DNA of 5,933 bases from Pseudomonadota bacterium. GTDB taxonomy: Bacteria > Pseudomonadota > Alphaproteobacteria > Acetobacterales > Acetobacteraceae. Positions 1 to 5,093 of the stretch are shown piece by piece. The DNA is taken from the NCBI GenBank assembly GCA_021845555.1, contig JAJZVS010000249.1, positions 1 to 5,933 on the forward strand, given 5' to 3'. The notes under the pieces are model-generated. The model had not been told where the DNA came from. It saw only the letters and a list, made by a program, of their open reading frames with translations, and did no database searches. Position 1 is the first letter of the stretch. Each line of letters opens with the position of its first letter. Made by a program: the position numbers and the translations under genes.

Positions 1-26
1 CCGATCTCTCTCGTGGAAACCTTCCT

Positions 27-416
27 ATGCGGCGTCTTTGCCTTCTTGGCGTGCTGTGTCTGCTCGCGGCGCCGCTGCCGGCCTCGGCGGCCCCGCCGGC
101 GCGGAACTTCGTCGTGTTCTTCCAGCAATGGTCCGCCGCGATCGGCCCATCCGCGCGGACGGTGATCGCACGGGCCGCGGCCTGGGCGAAGGCGCATCCG
201 GCGGCGCCGATGACCGTGACCGGCGCCGCCGACCGCACCGGCGCGCGCCGGGCAAACCAGTTGCTGAGCGATCTGCGCGCCCAGGTGGTCGCCGATCGGT
301 TGGCTCGGGAGGGCGTCGCCGCGGGCCGCATCCGCCAAAGGGCGCTCGGGGCCGTCGGGGTTGATCCGAAATCGCAGATGAGCCGGCGCGCCATCATTTC
401 CATCGGCGCGCACTGA
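27..416 (+). CDS. Secreted small OmpA-like domain protein
   Basis: The 129-residue product has a typical Sec signal peptide: Arg-rich start (MRR), a Leu/Cys/Ala hydrophobic core to about residue 15, and an ASA|A cleavage site after residue 21. Residues about 28-127 follow the OmpA C-terminal peptidoglycan-binding pattern. The beta strand 'VTGAAD' carries Asp69 where the family has GHTD, followed by 'LSDLRA' with Arg84; these Asp and Arg positions normally contact diaminopimelate of peptidoglycan. An RI strand and a final RRAIISI strand complete the domain. There is no beta-barrel and no lipobox, so it is probably a soluble periplasmic domain. The start is chosen for the signal peptide; a weak GGAAA lies 7 bases before the ATG. 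The frame stays open to the window edge, so a longer N-terminus cannot be excluded, but it would bury the signal peptide. It is convergent with the MetX-like gene. The family assignment is good; the cellular role is unknown. Confidence 0.82.
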   Translation: MRRLCLLGVLCLLAAPLPASAAPPARNFVVFFQQWSAAIGPSARTVIARAAAWAKAHPAAPMTVTGAADRTGARRANQLLSDLRAQVVADRLAREGVAAGRIRQRALGAVGVDPKSQMSRRAIISIGAH

Positions 417-446
417 CCGGCGCAGCGGCCAGGATCGCGCGACCCG

Positions 447-1469
447 TCAGTCCGCCGGCAGGCTCGCCATGAACGCGCCCAGCCGCGGCGCCCATTTCGC
501 CGCGTCGATCCCGGAGGCGAGGTGGCCGTAGGCGCTTTCCAGCGCGAAATACTCGGCCGCCACCCCCGCCGCGCGTAGCTTCCCCATCACCTCCGGGGCC
601 AGCGTCGGGGGGAACAGCGCGTCGGTGCTGGAGAGCACATACAGCACGCGGGCGCGGATGCGATCGAGATGCGCGGCAACGTCGTAGCGCAGCATCGCCT
701 TGCGCAGGATCACCAGCGAATTGGCATCGAACTGCTCGGCCCAGGCGCGCGCGATCCGGTGCAATTCGGCGGCGCGCGCCCGGGGATCGGGGAAGCGCTC
801 GGCCAGCGCCACCTCCAGCCCGTAGCCGCGCAGCGTTTCCTCGCGCATTGCCGTGGTGGTGGCGAGGACCCCGCCGCGATCGTAATAATCCCCGCCGTTC
901 CAGTTCGGATCGGCGCCGAGTTGCGCCAGCAGCGGCTCGATCGCCGCGACCGGGGAGCGCAGGCCGGTCACCACCGGCACCACCGCGTGCATGAAGTCCG
1001 GATAGTCCACGGCCCATTGGAACGCCTGGAACCCGCCGTAGGACGGTCCCGCCACCGCCACCAGATGGCGCACGCCGAGCGCGTCCAGCAGGTGCTTCTG
1101 CGCCGCGACGATGTCGCCCACCGTGAGCTCGGGAAAGCGCGACCCGTACGGCCGCCCGGTGGCGGGATCGATGCTCGCGGCATTGGTCGAACCGAACGAC
1201 GAGCCCAGCATGTTGGACGCGACGACGAAATACCGTTCCGTATCGATCGGCCGCCCCGGCCCGACCAGCCCGGCCCAGGAGCCTTCGGACGCGCTCTCCC
1301 CGCCCTCGATCATGCGCGGGCCGGAGGTGTAGCCGTGCGTGACCAGCACCGCGTTGCGCCCGTCCGGCGCCAGCCGCCCGGCGGTCAGATAGGCGATGCG
1401 CGCCTCCGCCAGCACGCCGCCGCCGGCCAGCCGGACATCGCGGATGGTATGGGTCTGCATCGGCAGCAT
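447..1469 (-). CDS. Alpha/beta hydrolase, homoserine O-acetyltransferase (MetX) family
   Basis: The 340-residue product has the alpha/beta-hydrolase layout of MetX-type acyltransferases: 'LVTHGYTSG' (42-50) for the oxyanion loop, 'SNMLGSSFGSTN' (85-96), 'LTVGDIVAAQKHLLDALGV' before the nucleophile elbow 'GPSYGGFQAFQW' with Ser143, 'DPNWNGGDYY' (188-197), Asp283 in 'SSTDALFPP', and His316 in 'YGHLASGID'. The full Ser-Asp-His triad is present. Family members acetylate homoserine (or serine) with acetyl-CoA or act as plain hydrolases. Here the elbow is GPSYGG rather than the usual GGSMGG, and the protein is somewhat shorter than typical MetX, so a paralogue with another substrate, or an esterase, is as likely as a methionine enzyme. 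The start at 1469 is chosen over an in-frame ATG at 1610 because AGGAAAGGG sits 6 bases upstream and the extra 47 codons would run through two inverted repeats. It is separated from the transporter by 142 bp and probably has its own control. Confidence 0.85.
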   Translation of the reverse strand: MLPMQTHTIRDVRLAGGGVLAEARIAYLTAGRLAPDGRNAVLVTHGYTSGPRMIEGGESASEGSWAGLVGPGRPIDTERYFVVASNMLGSSFGSTNAASIDPATGRPYGSRFPELTVGDIVAAQKHLLDALGVRHLVAVAGPSYGGFQAFQWAVDYPDFMHAVVPVVTGLRSPVAAIEPLLAQLGADPNWNGGDYYDRGGVLATTTAMREETLRGYGLEVALAERFPDPRARAAELHRIARAWAEQFDANSLVILRKAMLRYDVAAHLDRIRARVLYVLSSTDALFPPTLAPEVMGKLRAAGVAAEYFALESAYGHLASGIDAAKWAPRLGAFMASLPAD

Positions 1470-1475
1470 CGGTCG

Positions 1476-1484
1476 CCCTTTCCT
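1476..1484 (-). promoter_or_regulatory. Ribosome binding site of the MetX-like gene
   Basis: On the minus strand AGGAAAGGG lies 6 bases before the ATG at 1469. It is one of the clearest Shine-Dalgarno sequences in the window and decides the start of this gene against the upstream in-frame ATG at 1610. Confidence 0.7.
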
Positions 1485-1494
1485 GGTGTCCTGC

Positions 1495-1531
1495 CCCTGA
1501 CGTTTGCTGCCCTTCGCGACGAACGTCAGGG
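1495..1531 (-). repeat. 10-bp-arm inverted repeat in the MetX-like leader
   Basis: CCCTGACGTT (1495-1504) is perfectly inverted as AACGTCAGGG (1522-1531), with a 17-base centre that contains the palindrome TCGCGA (1514-1519). In minus-strand RNA the stem gains an eleventh U-G pair (1532 with 1494). The stem ends 10 bases before the Shine-Dalgarno of the MetX-like gene. It has no T-run behind it, so a simple terminator is unlikely. It could be a dyad operator for a dimeric regulator, a leader hairpin affecting translation, or part of a mobile-element end. The repeat itself is certain; the function is inference. Confidence 0.6.
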
Positions 1532-1546
1532 ATAAGCAGGCCACTG

Positions 1547-1616
1547 AAAGTAATAAGCCAGTGTGCCGGCCCCCGCCGTCGATGACGGAAACATGCATTG
1601 GGATCGGCACACTAGC
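1547..1616 (-). terminator. Compound stem-loop and T-rich tail at the end of the transporter gene
   Basis: AGTGTGCCG (1560-1568) is perfectly inverted as CGGCACACT (1605-1613). In minus-strand RNA the stem extends outward through a U-G and two G-C pairs to 12 bp (1605-1616 with 1557-1568), then inward past one mismatch by four more pairs (1600-1603 with 1570-1573). A second small hairpin, CCGTC/GACGG with a 3-base loop, lies inside at 1576-1588. The 5' arm begins within the transporter stop codon, and the 3' arm is followed on the minus strand by TTATTACTTT (1556-1547), seven T in ten. This resembles an intrinsic terminator, although the stem is unusually long and branched and the T-run is interrupted. 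Alternative: an end of a small mobile or repetitive element. Confidence 0.5.
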
Positions 1617-2490
1617 GCCAGAGTTGGAACGCCACCAGCGCGCCGATCATCGTCGCCCCGCCGAGTGCTTGCAACGGCGTCACCACCTCGCCCAGCACGA
1701 CGATGCTGAGCAGGGTGGAGACTACCGGCTCCAGGTTCATCACCAGCGCGGTGCGGAAGGCGCCGATCCGCGCGGCGGAGGCGAACAGGCCGAGAGTGGA
1801 GATCGTGCTCGCCACCGCCACGCCCAGGAACGCCCACCAGCCGAGCGGCGAGTGCGGCAGGTCCCAGGTGCCGGTCACGCCCGCGGCGGCGAACAGCAGC
1901 ACGGTCGAGGCGACCAGCGAATACCAGCTGGTCAGCCGCGAATCGGCCCCGTCCAGCTGCGTGCGCGTGATCAGCAGCGTCGCCACCCGGCACAGCGCGC
2001 CGCCGATCGCCACCGCGATCCCGAACGGCGCCAGCGCCCCCGGGGCCGCGCCGATCATCAGCGCCAGTCCGGCGAACGCGGCCAGCGCCGCCGCGGTGCC
2101 GGCCCAGCCCAGCTTCTCGATCCCGAGCGCCGCGCCGGCGATACCGGTCAGCAACGGATAGACGAAGTAGCTGAGGATCGCGATCGGCACCGGCACCAGC
2201 TGGATCGCTTTCAGCACCGCCCAGATATTGGCCGCGAACAGCACACCGAGCCCGAGCGAGACCCAGCGTTGCGCCCGCCCGTGCGGGCGCGGCGGCGGGC
2301 GCAGCCGGAGCCAGCCCAGCACCATGGCGATGCCGATGATCCCGCGCACGGCGCTGACGGTGAGCGGCGCCGCCCCGTCGCCGAACACGATCTTGCCGAG
2401 CACGTCGGAAAACCCGAACGACACCCCCGCGAGCACGCCCGGCCCGAGCGCGGCCAGCCGCGCCCGCAGATCGCCGGCCTCCACGCTCAT
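1612..2490 (-). CDS. EamA/DMT-superfamily transporter
   Basis: The 292-residue inner-membrane protein has about ten hydrophobic helices in two EamA repeats (roughly 14-34, 43-62, 76-95, 99-118, 125-146, 152-172, 186-206, 216-238, 245-265 and 272-290). The second repeat ends with the family pattern NLEPVVSTLLSIVVLGEVV (252-270), followed by the final glycine-rich helix. Members move metabolites such as amino acids, nucleosides or other small solutes, commonly as exporters; the substrate cannot be deduced. The length is normal, but the protein stops directly after the last helix (QLWR), and its stop codon forms part of a large inverted repeat, so the extreme C-terminus may have been reset by inserted DNA. 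It starts 10 bp after the reductase stop, with only a weak GAAAG upstream of the ATG, as expected for a gene translated within an operon. Confidence 0.88.
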   Translation of the reverse strand: MSVEAGDLRARLAALGPGVLAGVSFGFSDVLGKIVFGDGAAPLTVSAVRGIIGIAMVLGWLRLRPPPRPHGRAQRWVSLGLGVLFAANIWAVLKAIQLVPVPIAILSYFVYPLLTGIAGAALGIEKLGWAGTAAALAAFAGLALMIGAAPGALAPFGIAVAIGGALCRVATLLITRTQLDGADSRLTSWYSLVASTVLLFAAAGVTGTWDLPHSPLGWWAFLGVAVASTISTLGLFASAARIGAFRTALVMNLEPVVSTLLSIVVLGEVVTPLQALGGATMIGALVAFQLWR

Positions 2491-2500
2491 GGCGCGGCTT

Positions 2501-3478
2501 TCAGTAGCACCCCGCCTGGCGCGCGCGCTCGCGCACCAGCGCGAGCACGGTGCGGCAGGTCGGCATGTCCTGGCCTACCATCGCACCGAGTTCGACCACC
2601 GCGCCGAGCAGCGCGTCGATCTCCATCGGCCGGCCGCGTTCCAGGTCCTGCAGCATCGAGGTGCGATGCTCGCCCACCTCGGCGGCGCCGGCGATGCGCT
2701 TGTCCACGTCGATGGCGAAGCGGATGCCGAGCGCTTCGGCCGCCGTCTTGGCTTCCAGCATCATGGTCCGGCACAGCGCGCGCAGATCGTCCTGGCCGGT
2801 GATGCGGTCGAGCGTGGCCAGCGTCAGCGCCGAGACCGGGTTGAACGCCAGGTTGCCCCACAGCTTCACCCAGATCTCGTCACGGATGCGCGGGCGGATC
2901 GGCGCTTTCAGCCCGGCGCCGATCAGCAGTTTCGCCAGTGCCTCGATCCGCGGCGTGCGGGCGCCGTCCGGCTCGCCCAGCGAAAAGCGGTCGCCGTATT
3001 CGTGCCGGATCACGCCGGGCTCGATCACTTCCGCCGCCGGATAGACCACGCAGCCGATCACCCGCGACGGCGGCAGGATGTCCCACAGCGTGCCGGAAGG
3101 ATCGACGCTGGCCACGCGCCGGTCGCGGAACGGACCGTCGAGCCCATGGAAATACCAGTACGGCACGCCGTTGATGCCGGTGACCAGCGCCGTGTCGGGG
3201 CCGAACAGTTTCGCGATTTCGGGCGCCGCGCCAGGCAGGGAATGGGCCTTCAGCGTGACCACCACCGCATCCTGCGCACCCGCCTCGGCGGCCGAGGCGA
3301 CGCAGCGGGGATGGACCGTGATCGTCTCGTCGCCGCTGATCAGCCGCACGCCGTTCGCCTGCATGGCCGCCAGATGCGGGCCGCGGGCGATGAAGGTCAC
3401 TTCCGCGTCCCCGGCGGCGGCGAGCCGGGCGCCCAGGAACCCGCCGATCGCCCCGGCGCCGAAGATCGCGATCCTCAT
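2501..3478 (-). CDS. Ketopantoate reductase family protein (2-dehydropantoate 2-reductase-like)
   Basis: The 325-residue product opens with a Rossmann nucleotide-binding motif GAGAIGG (7-13). It keeps the family catalytic set: Lys77 in 'TLKAH', Asn103 in 'GINGV', Lys205 in 'EIWVKLWGN', Asn209 and Asn213 in the following helix, Ser274 in 'HRTSML' and Glu286 in 'RPMEID'. The Lys-4-Asn-4-Asn and Ser-12-Glu spacings match those of E. coli PanE. The reaction expected from the family is NADPH-dependent reduction of 2-dehydropantoate to pantoate, in the cytoplasm. However, the gene is not beside pantothenate genes; it is translationally coupled to a CoA ligase (ATGA overlap at 3475-3478, no good Shine-Dalgarno of its own), and it carries a distinctive 'GVPYWYFHG' loop (104-112). 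It could instead reduce another branched 2-oxo acid. I therefore leave panE off as a symbol. An in-frame ATG at 3706 is rejected because its extension lies wholly inside the ligase gene. Confidence 0.87.
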   Translation of the reverse strand: MRIAIFGAGAIGGFLGARLAAAGDAEVTFIARGPHLAAMQANGVRLISGDETITVHPRCVASAAEAGAQDAVVVTLKAHSLPGAAPEIAKLFGPDTALVTGINGVPYWYFHGLDGPFRDRRVASVDPSGTLWDILPPSRVIGCVVYPAAEVIEPGVIRHEYGDRFSLGEPDGARTPRIEALAKLLIGAGLKAPIRPRIRDEIWVKLWGNLAFNPVSALTLATLDRITGQDDLRALCRTMMLEAKTAAEALGIRFAIDVDKRIAGAAEVGEHRTSMLQDLERGRPMEIDALLGAVVELGAMVGQDMPTCRTVLALVRERARQAGCY

Positions 3479-5010
3479 GCCGACAGGCCGAGCTTCTCGG
3501 CCAGGCCGATGCGCTGCAGCTTGCCGGTGGCACCCTTCGGGATTTCGTTCAGGAACACGATCTTGCGCGGCACCTTGAACTGCGCGAGGCGCTGGGCGGC
3601 GAAATCGCGCAACTCGGTCTCGGTGGCGGTGGCGCCTTCGCGCAGCACGATGGCGGCGGCCACTTCTTCGCCCAGCATCTTGTGCGGCACCGCGAAGGTC
3701 AGGCACTGCGCCACCGCCGGGTGGTCCATCAGCACCGTATCAACCTCGATCGGGCTGACCTTCTCGCCGCCGCGGTTGATGAGTTCCTTGAGCCGCCCGG
3801 TCAGGCGCAGATAGCCCTCGGCGTCGATCACGCCCTGGTCGCCGGTGCGGAACCAGCCATGGGTGAAGGCGGTTTCGTTGGCGGCCGCGTTGTTCTCGTA
3901 GCCGGCGGTGACGTTGCGACCGCGGATCACCACTTCACCGAGCCCGCCGGCGGGGAGGATCGCGCCGTCGGCGTCCATGATCGCGATCTCCGGCCCGGCG
4001 GCGAGGCCGACCGCGCCCGGATAGCGCTTGCCGGGCGGCAGCGGGTTGGAAGCCATCTGGTGGGCGGCTTCGGTCATCCCGTATGCTTCGATCACCGGCA
4101 CGCCGAAGGTCTTTTCCAGTTCCTCCATCACCTGCGGCGGCAGCGAGGAGGAGGAGGAACGGATGAAGCGCAGCCGTGAGGCCTTGATCGCCGCCTCGTT
4201 GCGTCCGGCGAGGCCCAGAATCGCCTGGTGCATGGTCGGCACCGCGGTGTACCAACTCGGCCGGACCTCGGCGAACCAGGTGAAGAAGCGGAACGCGTTG
4301 AACCCCGGCGTGCAGCAGACCGAGGCGCCGGCGGCGAGCGAGGACAGCGTCGCCGCGATCAACCCGTGGATGTGGAACAGCGGCATGATGTTGAGGCAGA
4401 CGTCGTCGGGGGCCAGCCGGAGCGTCCCGGCGATGTGATACGCGGACGCGGTGATGTTGACCTGCCGCAACGGCACGATCTTCGGCCGCGAGGTGGTGCC
4501 CGAGGTGTGCAGCACCAGCGCGACATCCCCCGCCGCCGCCGCGCCGGGGGCGGCGGGCGTGCCGCCGAGGCCGGACGGCGGGGCGAGCGTGAACGCTCCG
4601 GCCGGCCCATCGGCGCCCGGCACCAGCTCGACGATCGGGATGCCGCGTTCGGCCGCCATCGCCCGCGCGGGGCTGTCCATCCCCTGCTGGATCACCAGCG
4701 CGCGCGCGTTCAGATCGCCCAGGTAGAAGGCGAACTCGTCGGCCTTGTAGCCCGGGTTGAGCGGGGCGGTGGTGGCGCCGGCGGCGATCGCGACGAAGGC
4801 GGCGGCCATCTCCGGCCCGTTCGGCAGCACGATGGCCACCCGGTCGTTGCGCCCGATCCCCATGCGGTTGAGATCGGCGACGGTGCGCCGCGCCAGATCG
4901 CGCAGCCCGGCATAGGTCAGCGACTTGCGGCCCGGCGCGCCGATCGCCGGCGCGGAATCGGCGCCGCGCGCCAACAGGTCGAGCACGGTGTCGGCGGGGT
5001 AATCGGTCAT
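3475..5010 (-). CDS. Acyl-CoA ligase, oxalate-CoA ligase (AAE3/Pcs60) type
   Basis: The 511-residue adenylate-forming enzyme activates a carboxylic acid with ATP and joins it to CoA. Core motifs in order: P-loop HTSGTTSRPK (168-177), 'PLFHIHGL' (210-217), 'SSSSSLPP' (285-292), 'EAYGMTEAAHQM' (308-319), 'GWFRTGDQG' (385-393) with Asp391, 'GRLKELINRGGEKVSP' (405-420) with Arg406, and 'PKGATGKLQR' (491-500) with catalytic Lys497. HTSGTTSRPK, TEAAHQM followed by SNPLP, and the hinge region closely resemble plant AAE3 and yeast Pcs60, which make oxalyl-CoA, more than long-chain fatty acyl ligases. A small dicarboxylate substrate is thus the best guess but unproven; no oxalyl-CoA decarboxylase is in view. 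Its start has AAGGGA 8 bases upstream (5019-5024), and residues before this ATG in the same frame do not resemble the family. The stop overlaps the start of the reductase gene (ATGA), indicating co-translation. Confidence 0.88.
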   Translation of the reverse strand: MTDYPADTVLDLLARGADSAPAIGAPGRKSLTYAGLRDLARRTVADLNRMGIGRNDRVAIVLPNGPEMAAAFVAIAAGATTAPLNPGYKADEFAFYLGDLNARALVIQQGMDSPARAMAAERGIPIVELVPGADGPAGAFTLAPPSGLGGTPAAPGAAAAGDVALVLHTSGTTSRPKIVPLRQVNITASAYHIAGTLRLAPDDVCLNIMPLFHIHGLIAATLSSLAAGASVCCTPGFNAFRFFTWFAEVRPSWYTAVPTMHQAILGLAGRNEAAIKASRLRFIRSSSSSLPPQVMEELEKTFGVPVIEAYGMTEAAHQMASNPLPPGKRYPGAVGLAAGPEIAIMDADGAILPAGGLGEVVIRGRNVTAGYENNAAANETAFTHGWFRTGDQGVIDAEGYLRLTGRLKELINRGGEKVSPIEVDTVLMDHPAVAQCLTFAVPHKMLGEEVAAAIVLREGATATETELRDFAAQRLAQFKVPRKIVFLNEIPKGATGKLQRIGLAEKLGLSA

Positions 5011-5018
5011 GCTGCGCT

Positions 5019-5024
5019 TCCCTT
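5019..5024 (-). promoter_or_regulatory. Ribosome binding site of the CoA ligase gene
   Basis: AAGGGA on the minus strand, 8 bases before the ATG at 5010. It supports that start and shows the ligase is independently translated rather than coupled to the deacylase gene. The whole 83-bp gap to that gene (5011-5093) shows no clear promoter boxes. Confidence 0.55.
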
Positions 5025-5093
5025 GATCTGAACCTGATCCTGCCTGGGCCAAAGCACGCACGGGCGCGGCTGGCAAGCCGTGCGGCGCCGTCG

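Noticed and set aside
432..445. Imperfect palindrome around TCGCGCGA between the two convergent genes
   Set aside because: It has no loop and no T-tract on either strand. Short GC palindromes are expected by chance at this base composition.
1470..1611. SAM-type riboswitch upstream of the MetX-like gene
   Set aside because: The gene family makes it tempting, but I could not recognise any SAM-I or SAM-II consensus; the region is explained by two simple inverted repeats.
2228..3814. Long plus-strand open frame (528 codons) opposite the reductase, and similar ones at 1504-2802, 669-1535 and 5124-5774
   Set aside because: They lie antisense to genes with clear family motifs. Their products are Arg/Ala/Pro/Gly/His-rich without recognisable domains, as expected from mirror frames in very GC-rich DNA.
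4144..4158. TCC triplet repeat (minus strand) that could be a slippage-prone microsatellite
   Set aside because: It encodes Ser285-Ser289, in a segment where related ligases also carry several serines. Changes in triplet number would stay in frame, so there is no sign of phase variation.
5064..5083. Hairpin CGGCT-GGCA-AGCCG between the deacylase and the ligase
   Set aside because: On the transcribed minus strand the perfect stem is only 5 bp with no T-run, so it is not supported as a terminator.
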